Program-made: the position numbers and the translations under genes
Notes under the pieces: generated by a model
Database searches by the model: none
What the model was told of the DNA's origin: nothing
What the model saw: the letters and a program-made list of their open reading frames with translations, nothing else
DNA from: Impatiens glandulifera
Lineage: Eukaryota; Streptophyta; Magnoliopsida; Ericales; Balsaminaceae
Reading direction: 5' to 3'
Assembly (NCBI RefSeq): GCF_907164915.1
Contig: NC_061862.1
Coordinates: 310,001-374,000 of the forward strand
Length of the DNA stretch: 64,000 bases
Part shown: piece by piece, positions 1 to 11,839 of the stretch
How positions within the stretch are numbered: the first letter of the stretch is position 1
Layout: each line of letters opens with the position of its first letter

Positions 1-15
1 TGTTTCCTTTTGTAG

Positions 16-3000
16 ATGGCAGAAACAACTGTTACTGAGTTTCCCGGTCGGATTTCGTGGAAAAGTGCCCTCACCCTGAAGAAGATTGTGAATAAGTTCG
101 AGGAAATGGATCTTCTGGAGAGTGTGTACAATACCCAGTTCAGATCCTTATTCACAGCCCCCCTCCTGCAGTTCTCAGGAAGTATTGTACATCAAATGTT
201 GTTGAGGAGGTTAAGCTCAAACTCCAAGGAGATAACTTTCACTGTGAATGGGCAAAAGCTTGTATTTGGTATGAAGGAGTATGCGTTGGTTACCGGCCTA
301 TGTTTCGGCGTTTATCCTGAGTTGGACCTAGAAAAATTGCGCTGTTGTCCACCTCTCTCGGTTAAATACTTTAAAGGGAGCATGAGTGTAAAAATGTGCG
401 ACTTCGAGAAGACTTTTTTCAAATGCAAAGACAAGGAAGATGCATTTAAGATGGGGCTGGTAGTACTGATTTGCCAGTACCTATTCACATTTGACCCAAA
501 AAGAGTTATATTTCCAAAAATACTCAACATGGTGGAAGACAAGGACACTTTCTTCCAATATCCATGGGGGAAGGTCACCTTTAGAGCCACCCTCAAGGGT
601 TTAAACAAGAACATGAAACATCTCTGTACCTCATTTTTTGACAAGAAGGAGAAGGCTGAAGATCCTTATGCTACTTTTGCATATAACATCTATGGGTTCA
701 CATTGGCACTTCAAGTGTGGACGTATGAGGTCATCGAAAACTTTATCCCTAAATTCGCCAGAAGGAATCAGATTAATGACCCTCTACGCCCAAGGTTGTT
801 ACTTTATCATTCCAACAGGAAAAACACATCGATGGAGGTAAAGACTGCCCTAGAGACCACGGATGTGACTGAGATGGAAGAGTCCTCCATGGAGAAGAGG
901 TTATACAGTGGTGATGTATTTGAGCAAATCGACGAGACAGCTGATGATTTTTTTGAGGGCTTTACTGATGGGAAGGTAATAAAAGATGATTTTGATGAAG
1001 ATGATGAAAGTGAAGATGAAGAAGTTACTCCGATTCCCCCCAAACCTGCCACGAGGAAGAGAAAGGCTGATGCTACTCTTAAAGAAGCAGCCAACTTGAA
1101 GAAGAAGCTTGCTTATGAATCGATTCCGGCCCGCATTCTTACTCCCCCATCCGCGACCTCAAGTCCTCGGGCTGACACACCTTCTCCTCGGGCTCCAACA
1201 CCTACTGTTGGATGTGATTTTAATGAGATGAAGGAGGAGCTGAAAATAGAGATGAAAGAGGAGATGAAAAAGATGAAAACAGAGCTCATCAAAGAGCTAA
1301 AAATCACAATCCAAGAAACTCAACAAACTCACGTTGAGTCGTTCAAGAAGATGGTTTTTAATATGTCCACACAGTTGTTAGAAAAATCCAACAAAAGGAT
1401 GTCCATATTATTAACCAGATTAGATGATATGGAGGAGAATATAAAGAGGAAGAAGAGTAAGAAGAAGGATTCTAAGAAGGCTGTGAAGGTCGAAGAGGAA
1501 AAGAATACTGAGGTATGGAGATATTTTACATTTCATTTCGTTAAGTACATATCTGATCTGACCAGTACCTATTTTGCAGGTTAAGGATTGTAAGAAGGAT
1601 GTCGAAGTTGAGAAGAGCAAGGTTGAACAGGAGGAGGAGAAGAAAGAGGTATTCTGCGAACTTTTCGTTTCGCAAAGTAGTTTCCGTTTCGCTAAGTTAG
1701 TATTTTTCGTTTCGCAAAGTAGTTTCCGTTTCGCTAAGTTAGTATTTTTCGTTTCGCAAAGTAGTTTCCGTTTCGCTAAGTTAGTATTTTTCGTTTCGCA
1801 AATTAGTTTCCGTTTCGCTAAGTTAGTATTTTTCGTTTCGCAAAGTAGTTTCCGTTTCGCAAATTATTTGTTGTCGATTCGCTAAGTGTGAATTTTGTCT
1901 ATTTTGTAGGAGATGATAGCGATGCAGGAGACTGTGGGGGATGATGAGAAGGTGAATGATGGGACTGATGGGAAAGACGATGTAATGGAGGACAATGAGA
2001 AGGTGGAGGATGAACAAAAAGAGGACGTTGAGAAGGTGGAGGACGCACAGAAGGTGGAGACCGATGAGAAGGTGGATGATGATGAAAAGATGGATGAGGA
2101 TAAGGTGGAGAACGATGAGAAGGTCGATGATGAAGAGAAGGTGGAGGATGAAAGAAAAGACAACGATGAGAAGGTAGATGATGATGAGAAGGTGGAGGAT
2201 GAACGAAAAGACAACGATGCGAAGGTGGAGGACGTAAAGATAGAGGTTGAGGCTAAATTGGAGGACGGTGAGAAGCTGGATGGTGTGGCTAGGGTGGATG
2301 ATGTGGAGGTTGATCTGAAACTGAAGGATTTGAAAGTGAAGGTGAAGGATGAGAAGACTGTGGGGGATGTGAAGGCAAATGATGACAATGATGACAATGA
2401 CGATATCCAGTTATACAATACTCCTCCTAAAGGAAATTATGGGAGGAGAGTGAGGAAGCCGAAAAAAGATGACTCGTACACCAACCCTTCCTTGTCAAAA
2501 ATGCCCAAGACAAAGGATCCTATGAAAGTGAATCACCTTCAAAAATTTGATGATGAGCTACTTGATAAAGTAAAGGCGTGGTTGGATGATCCAAAAACCG
2601 ATAATTCGACAACGGATTTACATACGGTTCAAGCAAAGAAGGAAGTGTTGGTTAGAGTTGTAACAAGGCTTACATGTATTGAAGACACGGTAAGTCGTTC
2701 AAATCAATTCATTAATCTTCGTTTCGCAAAGTACTTTTCGTTTCGCAAAGTACATTTCGTTTCGCAAAGTACTCTTCGTTTCGCAAAGTACTTTTCGTTT
2801 CGCAAAGTACTTAGTCAATGTTGTTTGATATGTACTGAATGTATGTTGTATGCTCCCATTGTGCAGGAAATCGATGCATTCTGCCATCTTCTGCGGAAAA
2901 GGATTTCCTGCTATCCCAAGACATATAAAAATACACATGCGGCAATTGGGGATTGCGTATTGTCGGATAGAATCAGGCGACTGCACAGGGATTTTATTAA

Positions 3001-3538
3001 GGATCCTGCCAAATATCCAGTCGACGAATTCAAAGACTATTATATGGGCGCACCACATAGATATATGTCAGAATGGTCAACAATTGACGATGTCTACATG
3101 CCAGTGAACATTAACCAGAAACACTGGATTTTGTGTGTAGCACGTCTTCAAAAGTACCGCATTGACGTGTACGACTGTGATGCCTATCTTTATAAGAATC
3201 TGGATCCTTATTTGAAACCCTTCTGCGACATGATTCCAATTATATTCGCCAAAACAATCACTCCCGGTGAGAGGGTAAGGTATCCTAATTTCAACTTCGA
3301 AGGCCCCATCCAACCAATGACTTACAAACGGTTTCCACACCCCAAAGTGAAAACCGCTGCTGCTAAGGTTGGAGAAGTCCCACGGGCAACAGAGAGCGGG
3401 GATTGTGGGGTCTTCACGCTAATGTACATGGAACACTTGACCGCTAATCAACCCGTGCACAATGTGACCTCAGAAAACATGGGATTTTTTAGGCAGAAGA
3501 TGGCGGTCCGGTTATTCCATCAGATTATGGAACCTTAA
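16..3538 (+). CDS. DUF1985-Ulp1 cysteine protease-like protein of a MULE
   Basis: Four exons with consensus borders: 16-1512, 1580-1648, 1910-2689 and 2867-3538, giving 1005 residues. The ATG follows directly on a CTTTTGTAG acceptor, as in the second MULE. Residues about 40-200 form a DUF1985 domain, with the motif FTVNGQKLVFGMKEYALVTG. Then come a basic region, a coiled coil (about 405-480), and a degenerate acidic repeat built on DEKVEDE units in exon 3. The last exon is a Ulp1 C48 peptidase domain with the triad His868 (KHW), Asp885 (VYDCD) and Cys962 (SGDCGVF). Ulp1 enzymes remove SUMO; whether this one does is unknown. Such proteins are encoded by Kaonashi MULEs and, as I recall, DUF1985 also marks the VANC anti-silencing factors of VANDAL MULEs. 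Nothing looks broken. Confidence 0.85.
1663..1888. repeat. 42-bp motif array inside intron 2 of the DUF1985-Ulp1 gene
   Basis: About five copies of a 42-bp unit made of two half units, TTTCGTTTCGCAAAGTAG and TTTCCGTTTCGCTAAGTTAG. They fill almost the whole intron (1649-1909). The same core, TTTCGC followed by (A/T)AAGT, recurs elsewhere in this element but not in the flanking DNA. Confidence 0.9.
2717..2812. repeat. 19-bp motif array inside intron 3, before the Ulp1 exon
   Basis: Five near-perfect copies of a 19-bp unit, TTCGTTTCGCAAAGTACTT, lie in intron 3 (2690-2866, 177 bp). The intron length is a multiple of three and has no stop in frame, so read-through would add 59 residues. The homologous intron of the second MULE (39027-39242) holds an array of a different motif. 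Confidence 0.9.
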
Positions 3539-3690
3539 ACATTATTTTGTGTAAATTGGATAACTTATTTTGATGTATTATAAACCTTGATGAATATTTT
3601 GGAAGTTGGATGATGTATTGTAAATTATTTTGTGTAAATTGATGTATTGTAAATTGACCCTTCAACCTACAAAAAAGATAAGTTAGTAGC

Positions 3691-3802
3691 CTTCGTTTCG
3701 CCAAGTACTCTTCGTTTCGCTAAGTACTTTTCGTTTCGCTAAGTCCCTCCCGATTCGCTAAGTGCCTCCCGTTTCGCTAAGTGACTCCCGTTTCGCTAAG
3801 TT
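3691..3802. repeat. Motif array in the spacer between the two convergent genes of K1
   Basis: Six copies of a unit of about 19 bp around CGTTTCGCTAAGT lie in the 3539-3937 spacer between the ends of the two genes. No gene is seen in this spacer. Either transcript could carry the array in its 3' untranslated region. Confidence 0.85.
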
Positions 3803-3937
3803 AATACTCATCGTTTCCCTACTCATATACTACTACTACTAGAACATACAACATAAACATTAAACCCGAATTAACAACATACTACTACTACCAGTACCAT
3901 AGTTCAATTAACAACATATATTACAACATAGTATCTA

Positions 3938-6784
3938 TCAAGCTAAAGGTTCATATTGTTGAGATGATGAGTCATGCTGCTTAGATGATGAGTCATGCTG
4001 CTTAGATGATGAAGCTCGTGCAGTAGATGGTGCAGGCATAACTGCTTTGCATGTTGCCCTATTATGTCCAAGCCCAGCACATGAGCTGCATCGTCTCGGG
4101 ATCTTACGGACCTCACCCTGGGATGACCTACGCTTTGTTTGTGGCCTGCCTTTCTTAACCTTCACATTTTGTTTAAGACACGAACGTTGCTTGATATGTT
4201 CGGGAACATCCCAATTTTCTTCATCACCGGGAGGATAACATGTCTCGGCATATGAATTTATCCAACACTCAGTTGTGTAATACCTGTGTGTAGGGAAAAT
4301 ATAACGAATTATTAATTGGTTAAACAGAATGAACACGTGAGCTAGATATTAATACCTTGAACAGAAGTCATAAGAAACCAAATTCCGACTACGGGCAGCA
4401 GCCATTGCATGCGTACAAGGAAGTCCCGAAACTTTGAATACTCTACAAGTGCAGTTCATGTCTTTCAAATTGACTTTGAAATGGGACTGATTGTCATGCA
4501 CATAAAACTCGAATCGGTTAAGGGATTGGACTGTATAGAATCTGGCCTTCTCGAATCCCTCACGTAACACCTTCTCATAATTTGGAGATAAAACTTCTTC
4601 GTGATTAGACGCTCTTTCTCTTCTATCGTTAAACCATTGTTGTATTGTGAATCTTAAATACTCAGCCATTTCTGAAATGGGATACTTTCTTGCTTCCTTG
4701 CTCTGACTATTGAAACTCTCAGCATAATTGCTTGTCAGTTGATTGTATCGCTTACCGGGAAAAAATGCTCTACTCCATCTTGGGAACCCAATTTCTTCCA
4801 AATAGGCAGCAATCCGGTGATCTTTAACCTTGATTTTCTCAAACCAACGATTAAATTCGTGGACAGTGTATGCCCTTGAAGCCGAATCAAACTCCGCATG
4901 ACACTTATCACTTTTGAATTTGGCCACAATATTCATCTTTATGTGATATGTGCACGCACCGTGGTCTGCTTCTGGGAAAACAGCACACAAGGCATTAGCG
5001 ATGCTTGGGTGTCTGTCGGATACGAAGACGAGATCATCAACTAATCCAATTGCGTCTCTCAGTTTTTGCATGAAATAAGTCCAGGAGTTATTATTCTCTG
5101 AATCAACAACGCCGAATGCGACAGGATATAGTTGCTCATTCGCATCCAATGCAATAGCCACCAATAATTGACCACCCACCTTGTGCTTAAGAAAACTAGC
5201 ATCAACACATAATACAGGACGGCAAAAGGATTTGAAACCCCTAATTGAGAGGCCTAGGGACATGAACATATACTTGAAGTGACCGAGCTCGTCTGTCTGT
5301 ATGTCGGTTATGGTACCAGGATTACACTTCTCCAACATGTAAAGGTATGATGGCAGTATTCCATAAGAATCCTCTACCGTCCCTCGCACCGCTATTAAAG
5401 CATTTTCCCTTGCCCTCCATGCCTTATTATAAGTCAAAAATATCCCATAAGTTGTCTGCATGTCTTCAATTATTTTCTTAGGCAAGTGGTTATGATGATG
5501 GTCCATGTACTTGCTCTTCACGCACTGCCCAATAACCCATGCTGGTGTTTGCATTTTTTTCTTGGGCCTCGACAAAGTTGAGCATGAGTGTTGATGCTCA
5601 AATGTCCGGATCTCAAACATCTCAGAAAACTTACCTTTCACAGCCCACAAACTCCACTTGCATGTCTCATCCAAACATTTGAGTTCCCAAAGATTTTTTC
5701 TTGACTTCTCCACTTTGAATTCAAAATGATTGGCCATCGCATATTTATATAGAGCAAGTTGAAGTTCTTTTTTATTTTCAAAGAACGAACCAACTTCCAA
5801 TACGGTTTCACTAGTTAATGCCATCGCAAATGTGGGGTCTGGCGGTGATGTGTCTGTCGGGTCTGTCGATGGTGTACCCATTGAAGATCGTCTTGCACTA
5901 GATGGTGTACCCATTGATGATCTTCTTGCACTTGTTGGTGTACCATTTGATGCCTTTCTTGCACTAGTTGGTGTACCCAATGGTGATCTTCTTGCACTTG
6001 GTTGTATAGGTATTGATGCTTTTTCACCACTATTAACATGCAAGTCCTGAGTAAGTGGGATGTGAGGCAAAGAGGTTTCTCCGGCTTCATTTTGACTTTC
6101 AACAAAGAATTCCAAGGGTACAACAGGTGGAACAAATTTCTGAGTAAGTTGTGGTGGTAGTATACTTTCTTGAGTTGGGTATGTAAGTAGTGGTATCTTT
6201 TCTTTAGTAAACGCTGACTTCTCCACTACAGATACACACAATGGTGACACTGTTCGACCCAAAATCAAGCGTGATAGATATGTGTTCAAATCCCCATCAT
6301 TATCAATAAAAACAGGTTTTGGATTTCTGATATTCGGAATATCATACTTCACTTGGAGCACTAAATCGTATGCTGATATCTGGAGATTAAGTCTATCGTA
6401 GAGTATATCAAGTAATTCAGCATAACGAGTATTTTGGGGTAGATCAAATGTTTTGATTGAAGATGCATCAAAAAACAGTATTCCATCAGCATCAAGTTTC
6501 CACTCTCCATTATAGAAAACGAAAACTTCAGCTGCAATATAAAAACATGATTTGATTTAGAGACGGATAATTAATACTTCGCGAATCGCTATGAACTTAG
6601 CGAAACGGGAAGGCCTTCGCGAATCGTAAGGCACTTAGCGAAACGAGAAGTCCTTCGCGAATCGCTGGGAACTTAGCGAAACGGGAAGTAAACCCTAATC
6701 AATCTCAGAAAACGAACATCAATAAAACATGCTTCAAATAGACGTACCTATTGGAACAGTGCTCGTGCACGTCGTCGAGCTCAT
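3938..6784 (-). CDS. MURA-type transposase of MULE K1
   Basis: Three exons on the minus strand: 6784-6748 (ATG at 6784), 6531-4356 and 4283-3938. The GT/AG borders preserve frame and give 852 residues, a normal MURA length. In order: an N-terminal MULE region with EVFVFYNGEWKLDADG, a low-complexity stretch of repeated SARRSSMGTP units, a MuDR DNA-binding domain (about 253-330), a MULE DDE transposase core (Asp456 in CVDASF and Asp518 in VSDRHPS, then HGACTYHIKMN), a SWIM zinc finger (CTC...PCTH, ending near His720), and a CCHC knuckle in the last exon. It would cut and move the element in the nucleus. No stop or frameshift is seen. The third acidic residue of the DDE triad was not assigned. 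Confidence 0.88.
6578..6687. repeat. Motif array inside intron 1 of the transposase gene
   Basis: Alternating CTTCGCGAATCGC and ACTTAGCGAAACGGGAAG units, the reverse complement of the motif seen in the partner gene. They lie between transposase exon 1 (6748-6784) and exon 2 (from 6531). The second MULE has its array in the same intron with another sequence. Confidence 0.85.
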
Positions 6785-6955
6785 AGTGGATTTCGAACGA
6801 ACTTCTCCGACGAGATCGCCGCCGCCGCCGCCGGAGTTTAGAGAGAAGGAGGAGAAGAGCGGGAAGAGAGAGAAGGAGAAGAAAAAAATGAAAAAAAAGT
6901 ACGGAGGTTATATTAAATAGTAAGGGCAATTTGGACATTTCACATGTCGTCACTT

Positions 6956-6986
6956 CGCGAAACGCTAAGTGACTTAGCGTTTCGCG
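6956..6986. repeat. Perfect palindrome of the K1 motif near the right terminus
   Basis: Two 14-base arms, CGCGAAACGCTAAG and CTTAGCGTTTCGCG, around the spacer TGA. This joins two opposed copies of the element motif, about 90 bp inside the right end and upstream of the transposase ATG. It could be a protein-binding site or a cruciform; its function is inferred only. Confidence 0.9.
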
Positions 6987-7075
6987 ACAAGGGCAAAATC
7001 GTCCAAAAAAAAAAAAATCACCACGAGCGCAATAAAATTATCACTTTACCATCAGATCAAATAACCAAATTTCCC

Positions 7076-7742
7076 TATTTTCAAAGGGATGAATAGCAAA
7101 TAAATATATGCGCAGCCCTAATAAATAATAAAAATAAAATATATATTTCTTTTTTATCCTTAAACTTAACATTTAGTTTCAATATCGTCCACAAATTTTA
7201 ATTTTATTTTTTTTTCCTCCTTCTTACTTCCTAGCTATTATTAATATAATCTGGTTGATTTTTCATTCCCTTCCTACATTCATTTTGAAAATTACTTTAA
7301 AATAGACTAGTTGCAGTATCAATCAAATATTCCCCGAGTTAATTCTACTCCGGATTTGATGTTTTAATTCCTTATTATATATATATATAATTATATATGT
7401 ACCATGTGATCAACTTCTTATGCTATTAGTATTAGCCACTTTGACCTTGAATTGTTCTTTTAAGAATTCATTTCAATATAGTTAACTAGCTATTTACATT
7501 GACAGGTTGGTACTTCAAAAATAAAATAATTATTGTGCAACATTTATTAATGTGTTTTATATTAACAATGGGTAATTGCAAACAAAACAAAGGTAATTAA
7601 TTAATTGATCATGAGAATCAAATTAAGATGGATAGTTTAAACAAATTATCACGCTTTTATTTGAAGACATGCCTTTTCAGTTTCTTATTTGATCTATGTA
7701 TTTACTAATTAAATTGTGTAATAATTAAGAAATGTTGTTTCA

Positions 7743-7777
<35 letters not shown>

Positions 7778-8712
7778 AGTGAGTTTGATTTCTAATTCAC
7801 TTACAATTGAAGATTGGAGAGATGAGTAGGAATATAACATCAATAGTACTTATGAACTAGCTAGATGTTAATTCTAGTTTAATAAAATATGAAATTATAG
7901 AATTATTTTTAATATAATTTAAATGTTATATAATTAATTGTAGACAAAATATTCATTTAAATAAATAATTCATATGCTGGTTTCCTACTCACAATTAAGA
8001 GTTAATTAGCCAACCCAAAAAAAATTAATATATACACAAACAAAATAACAAAGTTATTAAGAGCAATAACAACTGTAACATAAATTAATATATTCATAAT
8101 TGAATTTCAACAAACAAAATAAAATAAAATTATGGGGAGTAACTAGAAAAACCACTCTACTAATATAATATATAATATAATTTCATAAAGATCTATAATG
8201 GAGAGACCTTCCAAAATTAAAAAAGATAAAAGCACTAACTAAATTTAGGAACGAGGTCATTATATGGTTAACATAATATTTAATCAACTAAATGGTTAAC
8301 ATAATATTTAATCAACTAAATGTTACTTTTTTTTAAATAATAAAATTTATTATATTTGTTTAATATAACATAAAATATAACTATCGTATTAAAAAATAAT
8401 AAATTTATTTGTTTGGCTTTTGACACCCCAATTCTCATGATCATGATTGTAAGACCCGTTTTTTTCCACCATGTTTGGGCATTTTAAGGCGTGTCAGTTT
8501 TAGGTTTTAGAATAATATCACGGATTGTCCTTTTTTTTTAATTATTATAAAATAGACTAGTCGATCTAAAATTTCCTTTTTCCCAAAATTTATTTTTTAG
8601 AATGATAGAATGATTTTAATAGTCTAATCTCATAACTTATCAATTTTTCGAATTTTGTAAAAATAGATGAGAGAACGAAACAATAGATTTGACTAAAAAA
8701 TATTAATTTAAA

Positions 8713-8753
<41 letters not shown>

Positions 8754-10259
8754 AAAAAAAAAAAGTTTGTTGTTTGGTGTCACTTGAGAAAGAATTTTCG
8801 CATTATGTCATCCGTGCCCATTAAGGAACGATTTATACTTCACAAAATCTTAACTATTTAGAAAATTGAATTTTGCGTTTTATTTATCCAATTATTTTTC
8901 TAAATTCTAAACATGTATTTAAATTTAACATTTTAATTTTAAAATATTAAAATAACAGTTACCTACAATTATGTCGATTTATAAAAAATAGTACCGGAAA
9001 CATATCAATTAAAGGAGTTATATTTAAAAATAAAACCAAACAAGTCTTTAATAAAAAAAGATTTTTAAACAAGTCTTTAATAAAAAAAAAAAGTCAAAAT
9101 ATTTTTTTCTAAAATTATTTTAAAGGCATTTTGTTGGATTTTTTAAAATAATTTTTTGAATCCTTTAAATATATTAAAAACATGAAATTAATTAAGTGAG
9201 AAGCAAATAGGCCCTATGGGCGATTGGACCAGACGCGTGATGAACTCACGATTCTTGGGCTCAGTCTGGACGCGATTTGGACTAGGGTCAATGCGGTTTG
9301 GTCCGGAGTCAAAGCGGAGCGAGGGGGCAGGTGGACCAAGTGTGGCACGACTAGACTCTAGTGTAGGGCGAGTTTTGGTCAAGTTAAGGGGTCCCTTTAG
9401 GCTTCAACCTCTAGCCTTACACTTTTGTTCGAATTTTTCGTTTGAAGCTTCCAACCTTAAAACTAACTGTATCGGAAGCTTCATTTCATTACTTAGAATC
9501 ATTTTAACATAACCAGAGGTTATCATTTAACTTGTAAATGCCTCATTGGAGCCTCGACAAAAAAAATACATGTTTTGACTGAAAAAATAATTTTTTTGTG
9601 TTTGAAGGTTCCAATTCAAACTTCAGACTTATTAAAAGTTTTCTTAAGTTGATTAGTATCGAATGCAGTTGGTTAAAACCAATTTGCTTCACATTTAGAT
9701 TGATTTTAAAATTAAAATTTGTGGGTTATTTGAATTTTTTGTTTTTTATGAAAATCTTAATCGATGGTGATGTTTATTGGGTTGTTGTTTTTAGTTAGAG
9801 TTCAAGAATAACAATTCGATTTTTTGAAATTTTAAAATCAAATTGGTATTTTTAATTTATATTGATTCAATTTTGTTTGGACAGAAACCTTATGAATAAT
9901 TTATGATAAATTCAAATTAATAAATTGATAATTATGCAGTATTGAAGAACACGTGAACTTGGATTTGTCAATTTTAATTTATGTTTGTAACTTGAATTGT
10001 AACATTAATCACTCATAGACACTTGTTGAAACTTTTGTCTGAACTAGAATCAAGCTTAGGATTCCTTATATTTTTATTTTAAAAACCGAAAAGCTTAAAG
10101 AAAATTTTAATCCCGAATTTTAGTAGGAGAAGACTTGATGTTTGAGGTTGAACTAGTTGTCTTCGTCTTCACCGTGGTCCTTTTTATAGGCAACCTGAGT
10201 TAGCAAGTGCCTTGAGTCGGTTAAATTCGGGACAAAGATCATTAATGACCATCCACTTG
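7076..10259. other. AT-rich intergenic spacer
   Basis: No convincing gene. It holds TA microsatellites at about 7745-7775 and 8717-8750, a perfect 28-bp tandem duplication (8264-8291 and 8292-8319, beginning ATGGTTAACAT), and many A or T runs. Short open frames here are chance frames without recognisable domains. Confidence 0.7.
9190..9420. other. GC-richer segment of unknown origin
   Basis: About 230 bp with clearly higher GC than the spacer around it, including GGGCGATTGGACCAGACGCG. It resembles a fragment of a retrotransposon leader or LTR, but I see no matching partner in the window and no domain in any frame. Confidence 0.3.
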
Positions 10260-10460
10260 CACTAGTATAATAAAGTGCAATTGCAACAATATTTACTATC
10301 GCATTGGTTTGATTATTGTCGCTAAAGGTCAATAGTCACAAAAAATGCACATGTGACTAACTGTCGTTATTGGTTTCGTAGCTAAAATATGGCTACAGGA
10401 ATAAGTATTGTGGCTAAGGTCATAAATTACTACGGCTAAAATGGTAGAATGAGAATAAAT
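10260..10460. mobile_element. Possible CACTA (En/Spm) terminus
   Basis: Begins CACTAGTATAATAAAGTG. Within 200 bp there are four spaced copies of a GCTAAR core (GTCGCTAAAGG, GTAGCTAAAAT, GTGGCTAAGG, ACGGCTAAAAT), the look of CACTA subterminal repeats. An En/Spm-type gene begins about 1.6 kb further in. The opposite TAGTG end was not found, so this remains a candidate. Confidence 0.35.
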
Positions 10461-10469
10461 TATTGTTCC

Positions 10470-10521
<52 letters not shown>

Positions 10522-11839
10522 CTTTTTTTAACAAATTTATTGTGAACCTGAATAAAAATAAAATAAAAAATTTAATACTAAAATAAATCATTTATAATAT
10601 CAAAACAAACAAATATGTTCATTTTATCGAATACAAATATTATTTCTCAATCTTAAAAATGCGTACAAAATATATCAAATATACATTTGAACTCATAGAA
10701 CATAAAACTCCCATCCGATTATTAAAATATCTTTTTATTAAAACCATCTAAGTAGTCCCTGTAAAAAAAAAAAAGTCATAATATAAATTAATTCATACAC
10801 ATTCATTGTGGTAAATTTTAATGTGCAAATGAAATGGACCAATTTTTCATCAATGTCTTTAACTTGAATGAATACTATTTAAATAATATGCTCAATCTAG
10901 TTAAGGAATACAAGTAATTGACATTGGTGTTGTTCTTGCAATTCATCAACATGTCACAAATAAACAAAACAAGAAGGACATGTGCATGTCTCAAGTTCTA
11001 ATTGAACAATTTGCAAGTTTCCTAGGTACTCTAACACATTCATGTGATTGCGAAAACAAGATTAAGTTATTTTTATTTAAGTTGTAACTATATTATTAAC
11101 CATGAGATACTACTAAAAACTAGAATCCCATCATTAACATGTCGTACAAACAATTGAAGACTATCACTATATTAACCTAAGAGACAAAGAGAATTTGTCT
11201 GAAATCAATTAAATGGTAAACACTCTAAAGAGATCCCTCAAGTTGAGGAAACCAGATCAAGAAAACGATAGAATATGAAGTAAGAAACAAATGAAAGATA
11301 CATTACCTTCTACAATAGCTTTTTCCTCTTGATGATGATGATAACTATATCATTTCACTATTCATAACTACAAGACAATAACACAGATTTTTAATATGAA
11401 ACCTTTATTACCCAAATTCTTAATAAACTAGCCACCAATCAATAACCCCATTGAATTTCAGAAATCAATGTTTGAAACTTGCAATTACACACAATAACTA
11501 CAACAAAAACGAGAAGCGCCTATAATAGTAATAAACATGATTTAAAAGTTGTTGGTAGTAAGTTAGATAATTGTCTATACTCAATAAGAGGTAACATCAA
11601 ACTAGTAGAATATTGAAAAAGGAAATTGTCTAGACTTAGAGAAAAAAAAACAACAAGAAGCATCAAATATAAAAAAATAAAGACACAATCGAGTAACTAA
11701 TAATTCATACCTCAAAATATTTTAATTACTTCTTATCGTTGAACAATGTCCTTCATCAATATAGTTCTTGGTGAACCAACCTCTTCATTATTGATATTAA
11801 TTAAAATTAGAAAATATTATTAATAATTATTACATTGAG
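10461..11839. other. AT-rich stretch downstream of the En/Spm-type gene
   Basis: A TA microsatellite (about 10473-10516) followed by AT-rich sequence without a supported gene. It is probably 3' flank or interior of the DNA transposon whose gene ends at 11840. Confidence 0.5.

Larger units (their letters stand above)
1..7075. mobile_element. Kaonashi-type Mutator-like element K1 (left end outside window)
   Basis: A MULE holding two convergent genes: a DUF1985-Ulp1 gene on + (16-3538) and a MURA-type transposase on - (3938-6784). The left terminus lies before base 1, since the window opens at the end of a 5' intron. The right end is placed near 7075, where the outward reading starts GGGAAATTTGG, like the GGGGAAATTTGAC terminus of the related element at 35844-42484. 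MULEs carrying ULP-like genes are known from Arabidopsis as Kaonashi elements. Both genes read open once plausible introns are removed, so this copy may be autonomous. The exact right end and the target duplication cannot be confirmed without the left end. Confidence 0.85.

Noticed and set aside
1663..1888. Could the regular repeats be a CRISPR array?
   Set aside because: Units are directly tandem without unique spacers, in a plant nuclear context, inside an intron.
1882..2418. Ser/Phe-rich 178-codon frame on the minus strand
   Set aside because: Antisense shadow of the acidic repeat in exon 3 of the DUF1985-Ulp1 gene; low complexity only.
9216..9512. 98-codon frame in the GC-richer patch
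   Set aside because: No domain, no homologue recognised, open also on the other strand.
7076..11839. tRNA, rRNA or organelle DNA in the spacers
   Set aside because: I looked for cloverleaf-like and plastid or mitochondrial segments and saw none.
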